A DNA stretch of 64,000 bases, from positions 281,743 to 345,742 of the forward strand of contig JBJOOR010000002.1 of the NCBI GenBank assembly GCA_046051225.1, in the 5' to 3' direction. The notes below the pieces were generated by a model. That model saw nothing but the letters and a program-made list of their open reading frames with translations. It was not told the DNA's origin and did no database searches. Positions 54,151 to 63,313 of the stretch are shown here, piece after piece (position 1 is the first letter of the stretch; every line of letters begins with the position of its first letter). Position numbers and translations under genes: made by a program. Source of the stretch: CAIODY01 sp046051225. Its GTDB lineage: Bacteria > Bacteroidota > Bacteroidia > Chitinophagales > CAIODY01.

Positions 54151-54234
54151 CGCTTTGTTTGTGAATCAACTTCTTTTTTCTTTATAAAATCTTTATACTT
54201 TTTGCCCGTTCTTTGAGGTGCAATTTTATCGCCC

Positions 54235-55317
54235 TTGAAAAAAATTCTTTCTAATAAAATCAGTCCACCGAAACAATACATCATTAGCATCGCAATGATT
54301 TTGATGGTGGCATCGGTGTGTTATTTTCTTTCCGAAATTATCGGTTATAAAGTGGTTGCGTTCATTTTATTAGTTACTGTTTCGTTGGTTGCAATGTTCT
54401 TCGATATAATGCCAGTGCTGCTTGCAGCGGTGTTGAGTGCATTGGTTTGGAACTTTTTTTTCATTCCGCCAAAATTTACTTTTGCCATTCACAACACCGA
54501 AGATGTGTTATTGTTTTTTATGTATTTCATCATCGCATCGGTAAATGCAGTGCTTACTTTTAAGATTCGGCAAATTGAAAAACAAGCCAACAAAAAAGAA
54601 GAAAAAGAAAATACGCTGAAACTCTACAACACTTTACTCAACTCACTTTCACATGAATTGCGAACACCAATTGCAACCATTATTGGTGCAACAGATAATT
54701 TGCAAACAGACGATAATAAATTATCTGCTCAACAAAAAAATGAATTGCTTTCCGAAATTTCAATTGCGTCATTACGCTTAAATGGGCAGGTTGAAAACCT
54801 TTTAAACATGAGCCGATTGGAGTCAGGATTTATTCAACCTAAAAAAGATTGGTGCGATGTAAATGAATTAATTTATGACGTTGTAAATCGGTTGAAAGAA
54901 AATTTGGGCAGCAAAACAATTCAAGTTTCGGTAAAAGAAAATTTGCCACTGTTCAAGCTGGATGTGGGTTTGATGGAACAAGTGTTACACAATTTAATTT
55001 ACAATGCCACACTTTACATTCCCTCAACTGGTGAAATAAAAATCACTGCCGACTCTGAAAATGATAATTTAATTTTAGTGATTGAAGACAACGGAGGTGG
55101 ATTTCCTACTGATGAAATTGCTCATGTTTTTGAAAAATTTTATCGCCTAAAAAATGCAAAACCTGGCGGCACAGGTTTAGGTTTATCCATCGTGAAAGGA
55201 TTTGTGGAAGCACACAACGGAACAATTCAATTGGAAAATAAAATAAGCGGTGGAGCAAAATTTACGATTACAATTCCAACAGAAATTTCTTTTTTGAACA
55301 ACTTAAAGAATGAATAA
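54235..55317 (+). CDS. KdpD-like sensor histidine kinase (DUF4118 type, without the Usp domain)
   Basis: Four membrane helices (about 14-110, DUF4118-like: FNDIMPVLLAA-type loop, WNFFFIPPKFTF and DVLLFFMYFIIASVNA) match the KdpD membrane region. The kinase core follows: phospho-accepting His in NSLSHELRTPIATIIG near 139, N box NLIYNATLYIP near 250, and GGTGLGLSIVKGF near 309. The cytoplasmic KdpD/Usp N-terminal domain is absent. The start is the TTG at 54235. Its KdpE-like partner lies at 55865 and the potassium transporter gene kup follows, so potassium sensing is the likely role. Confidence 0.85.
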   Translation: MKKILSNKISPPKQYIISIAMILMVASVCYFLSEIIGYKVVAFILLVTVSLVAMFFDIMPVLLAAVLSALVWNFFFIPPKFTFAIHNTEDVLLFFMYFIIASVNAVLTFKIRQIEKQANKKEEKENTLKLYNTLLNSLSHELRTPIATIIGATDNLQTDDNKLSAQQKNELLSEISIASLRLNGQVENLLNMSRLESGFIQPKKDWCDVNELIYDVVNRLKENLGSKTIQVSVKENLPLFKLDVGLMEQVLHNLIYNATLYIPSTGEIKITADSENDNLILVIEDNGGGFPTDEIAHVFEKFYRLKNAKPGGTGLGLSIVKGFVEAHNGTIQLENKISGGAKFTITIPTEISFLNNLKNE

Positions 55318-55341
55318 TTGCTCACAAAATCTTGAAAAAAA

Positions 55342-55847
55342 TTCTCACAGAAAACACAGATTTTCACAGAATTATTTTCTGTGAAATAAAAATATAAACG
55401 AGATGACAATAAACGATATTACTTACAAAATACGAGGAGCAATTTTTACGGTTCATAAAGAATTAGGACCGGGATTATTTGAAAGTGTTTATGAAGCTGC
55501 ATTGGCTTATGAATTGGCAGAAATGGGCTTGCAAGTGAAAACACAAATAGCTTTGCCAGTAGAATATAAAGGTGTAAAATTAGAGTTAGGTTTTCGCTTG
55601 GATATTTTGGTAAATGAGGAAGTTATCATCGAAATAAAATCGGTGGAAACATTGAATAATGTTCACAAAAAACAATTGCTTACTTATTTAAAATTGGCCG
55701 AAAAAAAGATTGGCATATTGGTCAATTTCAATGAATCTATTTTAGTGGATAAAGAAAGTTTAATCAGAATAATTAATTAGAAATGAGAAACGAAATTTCA
55801 GATTTCAGTAAAAAAATTTCCGTGTTTTTCAGCGATTTCTGTGAGAA
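55342..55847 (+). mobile_element. Putative small element carrying a GxxExxY gene, with 12-bp inverted ends
   Basis: TTCTCACAGAAA (55342-55353) is exactly repeated in inverse orientation at 55836-55847. Additional ACACAGA/TTTTCACAGAA words sit inside the left end. The only gene inside is the GxxExxY gene. The segment splits a kinase/response regulator pair that would be expected to be adjacent. Confidence 0.5.
55403..55780 (+). CDS. GxxExxY protein, 125 aa
   Basis: A small soluble protein with the family mark GPGLFESVYEAALAYEL near 24-40 (G-x2-E-x2-Y). Conserved EYKG, FRLDILVNEEVIIEIKSVE near 64-84 resembles the D-E-x-K core of PD-(D/E)XK nucleases. Function unknown; members are often found near repeats or inserted between unrelated genes. 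Here it lies between a sensor kinase and its regulator and is flanked by inverted repeats, so it is probably a late arrival. Confidence 0.88.
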   Translation: MTINDITYKIRGAIFTVHKELGPGLFESVYEAALAYELAEMGLQVKTQIALPVEYKGVKLELGFRLDILVNEEVIIEIKSVETLNNVHKKQLLTYLKLAEKKIGILVNFNESILVDKESLIRIIN

Positions 55848-55864
55848 AAAAAATCAGTTCGAAA

Positions 55865-56542
55865 ATGAATAAACGAGAAATTTTAGTGATTGATGACGAA
55901 CCACAAATTCGTAAACTGTTAGAAATTGCTTTGGAAAGCAACGACTATAAAGTCTGGCAAGCCGCCACTGGCAAGGAAGGTGTGATAATGGCTGCCAATC
56001 ATCCACCCGAATTAATTTTGTTGGATATTAATTTGCCCGATAAAAGTGGACATGAAATTTTGAAAGAATTACGAACATGGTACAACAAACCAATCATCAT
56101 GCTTTCGGTGCAGCACAGCGAAGAAGATATTGTAACTGCATTGGATAATGGAGCAACTGATTATCTCACCAAACCCTTTCGTACTGGCGAATTGCTGGCT
56201 CGTATTCGTTCTTCCATTCGCCGAAATAATACGGATGAAAGTAGCAGCATAATTGTGTGTGGCGATTTGCAAATTGATTTTGCAGCACGAACAATTTCGC
56301 AAAAAGAAACCATCATAAAACTAACCGCCACCGAATATAATTTGATGGCATTGTTTGCAAAAAATGAAGGCAAAGTTTTAACGCATCAATTTATTTTGAA
56401 AGAAATTTGGGGCGTTGGTGCACAGATGGAAACGCAGTATCTAAGGGTGTTTGTAGCTCAATTGCGAAAAAAAATTGAAGCCAATCCAAACCAACCAAAA
56501 CATATCATTACAGAAAGTGGAGTGGGTTATCGCTTCTGTTGA
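55865..56542 (+). CDS. KdpE-like response regulator (OmpR family)
   Basis: Receiver domain with VIDDEPQIRKLLEIAL at the N-terminus, phospho-acceptor Asp in ELILLDINLPDKSG near 54, and TKPFRTGELLARI near 106. The C-terminal winged-helix DNA-binding domain ends HIITESGVGYRFC. The sequence pattern (KVWQAATGKEG, GADYLTKPF) is that of KdpE. ATG 55865 is preferred over GTG 55841, which lies in the inverted repeat. It should regulate potassium transport genes. kup follows, with no kdpFABC in view. Confidence 0.88.
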   Translation: MNKREILVIDDEPQIRKLLEIALESNDYKVWQAATGKEGVIMAANHPPELILLDINLPDKSGHEILKELRTWYNKPIIMLSVQHSEEDIVTALDNGATDYLTKPFRTGELLARIRSSIRRNNTDESSSIIVCGDLQIDFAARTISQKETIIKLTATEYNLMALFAKNEGKVLTHQFILKEIWGVGAQMETQYLRVFVAQLRKKIEANPNQPKHIITESGVGYRFC

Positions 56543-56548
56543 GAATGC

Positions 56549-56623
56549 TAAATTGTGAATTGTAAATGCTAAATGATTAGAGTCAAATTTTATTTACAAT
56601 TAAGCATTCACAATTTACAATTC
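56549..56623. repeat. AT-rich inverted repeat between the regulator gene and kup
   Basis: AATGCTAAATTGTGAATTGT (56554 region) and ACAATTTACAATTC / AAGCATTCAC words downstream form an imperfect palindrome. This may act as terminator of the regulator transcript. Confidence 0.5.
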
Positions 56624-56721
56624 GCTTTTCTCTTTATAATTTCTTTATACAATCGCCCCTACTCTTTACACTTTACCCATAACCATTCGCCGACTTTTGC
56701 ATCGTAATAATTCTTTACAAA

Positions 56722-58716
56722 GTGTCGCAAAATTCAACATCAAATAATCCACATTCTACTATAAATAAAGTTACCGTTGCATCGCTTTTAGTTGCACTCG
56801 GAATTATTTACGGCGATATTGGAACCAGCCCCCTATATGTGTTTCATGCCATCATCGGTAATCGCCCCATAGAACAAACTTTAGTTTACGGCGGTATTTC
56901 TTGTGTGTTTTGGACGTTGGTTTTTCAAACTTCCATCAAATATATTTGGCTCACTTTGAGAGCCGATAACGAAGGCGAAGGCGGTGTGTTTTCGTTGTAT
57001 GCTTTAGTTCGCCGTTATGGCAAAAAATTAGTGATTCCAACCATTTTAGGAGCAACAACTTTGTTGGCTGACGGCATAATTACTCCACCCATTTCTGTAG
57101 CGTCTGCCATCGAAGGATTGAACATGGTACATGGTTTAGAAAATGTGATTGTACCCGGAAACGCTTTAACCATCGGCATTGTAGTCGCTATTCTTTCTGC
57201 ATTATTTTTCTTTCAACGATTTGGAACGGATATGATTGGAAAATTTTTCGGACCTATAATGGCAATTTGGTTTGGCATGTTGTTGATTGTTGGCGGTGCA
57301 GAAATTTTACAATATCCTGATGTTATAAAAGCTTTAAGTCCGCATTATGCTTACACTTTGTTGGTACATTATCCAAAAGGATTTTGGTTGCTGGGTGCTG
57401 TATTTCTTTGTACAACGGGGGCTGAAGCGTTGTACTCCGACCTTGGACATTGCGGAATAAAAAATATTCGTATCACATGGGTGTTTGTAAAAATTAGTTT
57501 GGTGGCTTGTTATTTAGGTCAAGCTGCATGGTTGATGCATCAAGGCGAAACAACATTAAACGATAGAAATCCTTTCTTCGAAATTATGCCACATTGGTTT
57601 TTGTTGCCGAGTATTTTAATTGCAACAGCAGCTACTATCATTGCTTCGCAAGCATTAATCAGCGGTAGTTTTACGTTGATTAGCGAAGCGATGAATTTGA
57701 ATTTTTGGCCACGAGTTACACTTCGTCAACCTACCAATTTGAAAGGTCAAATTTATATTCCGAGTGTCAATTCTATTCTTTGGTTTGGTTGTGTGCTGAT
57801 GATTTTATATTTCAAAGAATCGGGTGCAATGGAGGCTGCGTATGGCTTTTCTATCACAGTTGCGATGTTGATGACAACAGTTTTACTCGGTTATTTTTTA
57901 TACTACAAATTGAAATGGAACAAAATTTATGTGGTGGCAATTTTGGCAATGTTTGGTGTGATTGAATTTTCCTTCTTTATCGCCAATGTTGCTAAAATAA
58001 AACAACGCTGGATGTTTTTGTTTTTTGAATTAGGAATTTTCATGACGATGTATGTGTGGTATTTTGCTCGAAAAATCAACAATCGTTTTACCAAATTTTC
58101 GCAACTCGGAAAATATAGTTTGCAATTAAAAGAGTTGAGTGAAGATGATGCCATTCCAAAATTTTCTACACATTTAATTTATCTCACCAAAGCAAATAAT
58201 AGAAATGATATTGAAGATAAAATCATCAAATCTATTTTTTCAAAAAAGCCCAAACGTGCTGATGTGTATTGGTTTGTGCATATTAATAGAACCGAACAGC
58301 CCTACACTTTAAATTATGAAGTGAGTGAATTGGTGGATGATAAAGTAATCAAAGTAAACATCAATGTTGGCTTTAGAGTGCAACCACGAACTGAATTATA
58401 CTTCAAAAAAATCGTGTGTGATTTGGTTGCCAACAAAGAATTGAATTTGCACATCCGCCCCGATGGCTCTACAAAATATAATGCCGAGCCCGATTTCAAA
58501 TTTGTGGTGATTGAAAAATTCTTGTCGGTTGAAAATGAATTTGCACTTCGTGATGGAATGCTTTTGCGTTCGTATTTTTTCCTAAAACATTTTAGCCAAA
58601 GTGATGAAAAGGCATTTGGATTAGATAAGTGTGATGTAGAAGTGGAGCAGATTCCATTGGTTTATCAACCGATTCAAAATATTGAATTAACCCGACAAAT
58701 CAATTCTAAAAAATGA
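56722..58716 (+). CDS. kup: Low-affinity potassium transporter Kup
   Basis: A KUP/HAK/KT-family potassium-proton symporter, 664 aa. The 12-helix core starts LLVALGIIYGDIGTSPLYVFHAI near 16, then DNEGEGGVFSLYALVRRYG near 80 and TGAEALYSDLGHCG near 233 (conserved Glu). A cytoplasmic C-terminal domain follows (about 470-664). The start is GTG 56722. The next gene's ATG overlaps its TGA. The position after a KdpDE-like pair suggests that this transporter, not KdpFABC, is the regulated target. Confidence 0.96.
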   Translation: MSQNSTSNNPHSTINKVTVASLLVALGIIYGDIGTSPLYVFHAIIGNRPIEQTLVYGGISCVFWTLVFQTSIKYIWLTLRADNEGEGGVFSLYALVRRYGKKLVIPTILGATTLLADGIITPPISVASAIEGLNMVHGLENVIVPGNALTIGIVVAILSALFFFQRFGTDMIGKFFGPIMAIWFGMLLIVGGAEILQYPDVIKALSPHYAYTLLVHYPKGFWLLGAVFLCTTGAEALYSDLGHCGIKNIRITWVFVKISLVACYLGQAAWLMHQGETTLNDRNPFFEIMPHWFLLPSILIATAATIIASQALISGSFTLISEAMNLNFWPRVTLRQPTNLKGQIYIPSVNSILWFGCVLMILYFKESGAMEAAYGFSITVAMLMTTVLLGYFLYYKLKWNKIYVVAILAMFGVIEFSFFIANVAKIKQRWMFLFFELGIFMTMYVWYFARKINNRFTKFSQLGKYSLQLKELSEDDAIPKFSTHLIYLTKANNRNDIEDKIIKSIFSKKPKRADVYWFVHINRTEQPYTLNYEVSELVDDKVIKVNINVGFRVQPRTELYFKKIVCDLVANKELNLHIRPDGSTKYNAEPDFKFVVIEKFLSVENEFALRDGMLLRSYFFLKHFSQSDEKAFGLDKCDVEVEQIPLVYQPIQNIELTRQINSKK

Positions 58717-59306
58717 AAAAACAATTCACTTTTTTGCTGTTGTTTTTTTGTTTGATGCGTTCAATAATTTTTGCACAATCATCTTCAACAGGAATTTATT
58801 TAACAGCAAAAGATTTTCAACAACACAAAATTTCATTCACTTCATCGCCTCAAAAAAAATACAAAATCAGCATTGATGAAATTTTTTATTCGCCATTTAT
58901 AAAAATTTCATTTGGCGATTCTACCATTAAATTAAGCAAAGAAATTGTTTACGGTTATCGTAATTCTCAAAATATTTCCTTTCGATTTTTCAATAAAAAT
59001 GAATTTGAAATTTCAAATCCAACAGAAACTATTTTGCTCTACAAGCTAACAGTGGCGGCAGGTGCAAGAGGTTCGGCAACTACTACAAAATATTTTTTCA
59101 GCAAAGATGCAGCATCGCCAATTGTGCCGCTTTCCATTTATAATCTTCAAAAAATATTTGCAAATGATGCCTCATTTCAAGAGTGGATTACCATTTATTT
59201 TCATACCGATGAAGAGTTGTTGAAGTATGATGCTGTGAATAAAATGTATCAACTCAATCATGTTTTTCAAATCAGTAAAACCAATTTGCTAACTTTTAAA
59301 AAATAA
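58713..59306 (+). CDS. Hypothetical exported protein coupled to kup, 197 aa
   Basis: Signal peptide about 1-21 (MKKQFTFLLLFFCLMRSIIFAQ); the mature part is soluble, about 175 residues, with no motif I recognise. Its ATG overlaps the kup stop (ATGA), and the porin gene starts 3 bp after its stop. It is therefore part of a kup - exported protein - porin operon. A periplasmic helper for potassium entry is a guess. Confidence 0.7.
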   Translation: MKKQFTFLLLFFCLMRSIIFAQSSSTGIYLTAKDFQQHKISFTSSPQKKYKISIDEIFYSPFIKISFGDSTIKLSKEIVYGYRNSQNISFRFFNKNEFEISNPTETILLYKLTVAAGARGSATTTKYFFSKDAASPIVPLSIYNLQKIFANDASFQEWITIYFHTDEELLKYDAVNKMYQLNHVFQISKTNLLTFKK

Positions 59307-59309
59307 AAA

Positions 59310-60656
59310 ATGAACAAAAATTTATTGCTTCTTTCAATCGCAATTCTTCTTTCATCCTCAACTTTTGCTCAAGAAAAAATTCCATTTGAAGGCATGGATT
59401 TTACTTGGCTAAATGGAAACGACAGACGAGATTCTTCTGTGTTTCATAACCCTTATTTTGCTCCATCAATTTTGATTGATGCCAATTATACTTATTCATT
59501 CAACAACCCGAATGACAATACAGTAGTAGGTTCTACGGCTTTAGCAAGAAATAATGAAATGGAATTATCGGGCATACATTTCGGTGGCGATTTCACTTAT
59601 AAAAATGCAAGAGGAAGAATTATGACACAATTTGGCACTCGTTCAACCGTTGTTCCACGAAATGATTTTAGCGTATATCGTGGGCAATATAATTTGGCAA
59701 ATGTATATCGTTATTTGAGTGAAGCCTACGCTGGTTACCACTTTGATAAGTGGTACGGCATCAATGTTGACTTCGGAATGTTTATGAGTTACATCGGTTT
59801 GAATTCGTATTATCAGCCCGAAAACTGGGAGTATCAAGCATCTTACACATCTGATAATACACCGTGGTTTTTTAACGGAATGCGCTTGCAAATTTTTCCA
59901 ACTAAAAAATTGAAACTCGAAGGTTGGGTAATTAACGGTTGGCAGAGTTATGGCAAATTCAACACTATGCCAGGTTTGGGCGGCAACATCACTTATTGTG
60001 CTAACGAAAATTTTAAAATTTTAACCAACGATTATTTTGGAACAGATGCCGCAGGATTGCCATCACGAGTACGTTTTCATTCTGATAACAGTATGTTGTT
60101 TAGATATTTTCATCGCCCCAAAACTGCGAATGGAATTACGCAAGCTGCATTTTGTTTAACGGCTGATATTGGTTTTGAAAATGGTGCAGGCGTAAAAGCC
60201 TTTGGTGGCGATAGTTCTACGCCTTCGCAAAATTTTATCAGCGGTATGGTTTATAATCGAATTTGGTTTCATCACAATCAATTTGCTTTCACAATTGGTG
60301 GCGGTGTAATGACAAATCCAGGCAGATATTTAGTGTTGTATCCAACTGGTGATGCAAGCCCATTACCTAATCCAACCAATCCGACACAAACAGAAGGAAC
60401 ACATCCGTTCGATACAAATGCAGGTACACAATTTAAAGGTTGGGATGCATCAACAAATTTTGATTGGATGCCGAATCAAAGCATCACTTTCAGAATTGAA
60501 TTTGTTCATCGTGAATCAAGTGTACCTTATTTTGCAGGGGCTGGCGGCGTTACATCGCCAACTGGTTATACTACTTCATCGCTACCAATTAATTGGAAAC
60601 CTGATTTAGTAAAATCGGAAAACAGAATCATTTTTTGTACGCTGTTTAGGTTGTAA
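59310..60656 (+). CDS. Outer-membrane porin (BBP2/OmpL-like), 448 aa
   Basis: Signal peptide about 1-20 (MNKNLLLLSIAILLSSSTFAQ). Mature barrel patterns typical of BBP2 proteins include FMSYIGLNSYYQPENWEYQASYTSD near 156-180, WFFNGMRLQIFPTKKLKLEGWVINGWQSYG near 190-220 and FTWLNGNDRRDS near 31. It ends with an aromatic/Leu strand (IIFCTLFRL). Part of the kup operon, probably giving potassium or small solutes access across the outer membrane. Related in style to the amt-linked porin at 52995. Confidence 0.78.
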   Translation: MNKNLLLLSIAILLSSSTFAQEKIPFEGMDFTWLNGNDRRDSSVFHNPYFAPSILIDANYTYSFNNPNDNTVVGSTALARNNEMELSGIHFGGDFTYKNARGRIMTQFGTRSTVVPRNDFSVYRGQYNLANVYRYLSEAYAGYHFDKWYGINVDFGMFMSYIGLNSYYQPENWEYQASYTSDNTPWFFNGMRLQIFPTKKLKLEGWVINGWQSYGKFNTMPGLGGNITYCANENFKILTNDYFGTDAAGLPSRVRFHSDNSMLFRYFHRPKTANGITQAAFCLTADIGFENGAGVKAFGGDSSTPSQNFISGMVYNRIWFHHNQFAFTIGGGVMTNPGRYLVLYPTGDASPLPNPTNPTQTEGTHPFDTNAGTQFKGWDASTNFDWMPNQSITFRIEFVHRESSVPYFAGAGGVTSPTGYTTSSLPINWKPDLVKSENRIIFCTLFRL

Positions 60657-60675
60657 GAAACACACCTGTTAATTA

Positions 60676-62010
60676 CTAATTGGCATTTAATTTTTTATTA
60701 TGAATAGGTATTAATAATATTAATCCTATAATAAAAAATATCATTATTGCTAGAATTGAATTACGCATATTACCTGTTAATTCTTCAATATATCCATAGC
60801 TTAATAGTCCAATCACAATGGCTACTTTTTCAGTAACATCAAAAAAACTAAAGTAGGATGTAGTGTCTTTGTTGTCAGGTATCATTTTGCTGTAAGTGCT
60901 GCGGCTTAAGGATTGTATGCCACCCATCACAAAACCTACAAAGGCACCTAATATGTAAAAATGAATTTTAGTTTTGATATAATAGGCGGCTATCAAAATT
61001 ATTATCCAGAAAATAATAACAGAAATAAGCGCTTTCATGTTACCAATTTTATCAGATAATTTAGCAATTAAAATAGCGCCAGGAATGGCTACAATTTGAA
61101 TTAAAAGAATGGTTACTATTAATCCTTCGGTGGGTAGTTGTAATTCTTTTTTACCAAATAAAGTAGCTACCAACATTACAGTTTGTACGCCCATGTTGTA
61201 AAAAAAATAGCTGAATAAAAATGTTTTTAAAACTTTTTTATGCTTCAATTCTTGCCACACTTTTTTCAATTCTAAAAAGCCATTTTTAATTAAATTCGAA
61301 TCACTTTTTTGTTTGGTTGATGGTGTGCCTTTTGGCAAAATAGCTAATGGAATTTGAGCAAAACCAAACCACCAAATACCTACCATTACAAACGAAATTT
61401 GTGCTGGCAAGGCATTGTTTTCGGCAGCAATACCAAACCACTCTTTTTTAAATACTACTACAAAACAAAGCAATTGTAAAATGATGCTTCCTACATAGCC
61501 AAATGTAAAACCTTTAGCGCTTACATCATCTCGTTTTATATCGCTTGCTATTTCGGGTAAATAACTATTGTAAAAAACCAAACTACTCCAAAAACCAATA
61601 CAGGCAAGTATTACAAAGATTAATCCTATTACAAAATGATCCATCGTAAAGAAAAACAACATCGAACAACTTATACTTCCTAAGGTGCTAAAAAATCTTA
61701 AAAACGATTTTTTATTTCCTTTATAATCGGCTATTGATGATAGGATAGGAGAGAGCAAAGCCACAATTAAAAAGGCAAATGCCAACACATAATTATATAA
61801 TGCCGTATTTATAAATGTTCGTCCAAACAAAACTATTTCGCCATTATTGCCGCTGGTAATACCTTCGTAATAAGCAGGAAAAATGGTGGATGTAATTACC
61901 AAATTATAAACCGAATTTGCCCAATCATACAATGCCCATCCTCTAATAATTTTCGGGTTATCAATTTGTTGATTTTCCAGAATTGGTGTTGATGTATTTG
62001 AATTTTGCAT
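60676..62010 (-). CDS. MFS transporter, UMF1/Atg22-like
   Basis: About 12 membrane helices in 444 residues. The family signature is IRGWALYDWANSVYNLVITSTIFPAYY near 23. GGIQSLSRSTYSKMIPDNKDTTSYFSFFDVTEKVA near 365-400 is the characteristic UMF1 loop. Related yeast Atg22 exports amino acids from the vacuole; bacterial substrates are unknown. ATG 62010 is used rather than the TTG two codons upstream. A -7-like TACTTTTG (62021-62014, minus) lies directly before the ATG, so the transcript may be nearly leaderless. Confidence 0.87.
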   Translation of the reverse strand: MQNSNTSTPILENQQIDNPKIIRGWALYDWANSVYNLVITSTIFPAYYEGITSGNNGEIVLFGRTFINTALYNYVLAFAFLIVALLSPILSSIADYKGNKKSFLRFFSTLGSISCSMLFFFTMDHFVIGLIFVILACIGFWSSLVFYNSYLPEIASDIKRDDVSAKGFTFGYVGSIILQLLCFVVVFKKEWFGIAAENNALPAQISFVMVGIWWFGFAQIPLAILPKGTPSTKQKSDSNLIKNGFLELKKVWQELKHKKVLKTFLFSYFFYNMGVQTVMLVATLFGKKELQLPTEGLIVTILLIQIVAIPGAILIAKLSDKIGNMKALISVIIFWIIILIAAYYIKTKIHFYILGAFVGFVMGGIQSLSRSTYSKMIPDNKDTTSYFSFFDVTEKVAIVIGLLSYGYIEELTGNMRNSILAIMIFFIIGLILLIPIHNKKLNAN

Positions 62011-62078
62011 TTTCAAAAGTAAATTTTTTATACATCATTTTTTATCATTTATCTTTAAGAAATTTTAATCTAAAAAAT

Positions 62079-63119
62079 ATGACAAGCAGACGAAAATTTA
62101 TAACCCAAACGGCATTAGCAACTGCCATACTTCCGTTGGCTTCGGTAGCTAATTCGGTAATGAAAAAACGCCCCAATTATCCTTTGGTAATAAGTACTTG
62201 GGATGCAGGTTTACGAGCCAACACAAAAGCTTGGGAATTATTATCTAATGATAAATCGGCATTAGATGCTGTAGAGCAAGGTGTAATGATTACCGAAAGC
62301 GAAATAAATTGTTGTGTGGGTTTAAATGGCAATCCCGATAGAGAAGGCATTGTTACATTGGATGCATCAATTATGGATGAACAGGGCAACTGTGGCTCGG
62401 TAGCAGCATTAGAACAAATTGAACATCCCATATCTGTAGCCCGAAAAGTAATGGAAAATTCGCCACATGTAATGTTGGTTGGGCAAGGTGCACAACAATT
62501 TGCTATGCAAAATGGATTTCAGTTAATGCCTAAAAAATTATCGGATGATGCCGAAAAAAACTATAAAGAATGGTTGAAAAAAAGCGAATATAAACCGATC
62601 ATGAATATTGAAAATAGTGGCAATAAAAAGCATCATAAAGGTGGCCCAAATGCACCCGATATTTTTGAAAATGGTGAGTATAATCATGATACAATAGCCA
62701 TGTTAGCTTTAGATTCTAAAATGAATATCAGTGGCTCATGTACCACAAGTGGTATGGGTTTTAAATATCGTGGTAGGGTAGGCGATTCGCCAATTATTGG
62801 TGCAGGATTATTTGTTGATAATGAAATTGGTGCTGCTGCTGCAACGGGGCATGGCGAAGAAGTAATTAGAATTGCTGGTAGTCATTTAGTGGTTGAATTA
62901 ATGCGGCAAGGCAAATCGCCAAAAGAGGCTTGTAAGGCAGCTTTAGAAAGGGCTGTAAAAATGAGAGGCAAAAAATTAAAAGATAAGCAAATTGCATTTA
63001 TAGCCATCAATAAAAATGGCGAAGCGGCAGGATATGCACTGCGAAAGGGTTTTAGCTATGCTTTATATTCGCCATTTCATACTAATGAACTAATAAATGC
63101 AGATTTTTTATTAGAATAG
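62079..63119 (+). CDS. Tat-exported N4-(beta-N-acetylglucosaminyl)-L-asparaginase (Ntn hydrolase)
   Basis: An N-terminal-nucleophile amidohydrolase of the glycosylasparaginase/isoaspartyl peptidase family. The precursor starts MTSRRKFITQTALATAILPL with a twin-arginine motif, so export of the folded protein is predicted. The autocleavage site is in YNHDTIAMLALD near 200-211, whose Thr becomes the new N-terminus. GMGFKYRGRVGDSPIIGAG near 225 and ATGHGEEVIR near 262 line the active site. ATG 62079 is chosen, as it gives the Tat signal; the longer upstream frame does not. Confidence 0.92.
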   Translation: MTSRRKFITQTALATAILPLASVANSVMKKRPNYPLVISTWDAGLRANTKAWELLSNDKSALDAVEQGVMITESEINCCVGLNGNPDREGIVTLDASIMDEQGNCGSVAALEQIEHPISVARKVMENSPHVMLVGQGAQQFAMQNGFQLMPKKLSDDAEKNYKEWLKKSEYKPIMNIENSGNKKHHKGGPNAPDIFENGEYNHDTIAMLALDSKMNISGSCTTSGMGFKYRGRVGDSPIIGAGLFVDNEIGAAAATGHGEEVIRIAGSHLVVELMRQGKSPKEACKAALERAVKMRGKKLKDKQIAFIAINKNGEAAGYALRKGFSYALYSPFHTNELINADFLLE

Positions 63120-63164
63120 AATAAAAAAGAATGAAAATGTTTTAAAAAATAAAAAACAAAATCC

Positions 63165-63172
63165 TACATTTG
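63165..63172 (+). promoter_or_regulatory. -7 element of the tRNA-Phe promoter
   Basis: TACATTTG, 28 nt before the tRNA gene; the -33 half is A/T-rich and not a clear TTG. Confidence 0.5.
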
Positions 63173-63200
63173 CATCCCGTTAAAAAAAGAAAGAAAAGAT

Positions 63201-63273
63201 GGTGCGGTAGCTCAGTTGGTAGAGCAATGGACTGAAAATCCATGTGTCGCCGGTTCAACCCCGGCCCACACCA
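63201..63273 (+). tRNA. tRNA-Phe (anticodon GAA)
   Basis: 73 nt with a full cloverleaf. D arm GCTC-AGTTGGTA-GAGC, anticodon arm ATGGA-CTGAAAA-TCCAT with GAA at 63234-63236, T arm GCCGG-TTCAACC-CCGGC, discriminator A. The acceptor stem GGTGCGG/CCACACC has one C-A mismatch at the fifth pair. CCA is not fully encoded. Confidence 0.95.
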
Positions 63274-63277
63274 CATT

Positions 63278-63307
63278 AAAACCTCAACAATATTTGTTGA
63301 GGTTTTT
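63278..63307 (+). terminator. tRNA-Phe terminator
   Basis: AAAACCTCAACAA pairs with TTGTTGAGGTTTT, ending in T residues. The GIY-YIG ATG lies 7 nt beyond. The same terminator recurs at 63681. Confidence 0.88.
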
Positions 63308-63313
63308 CAATTT

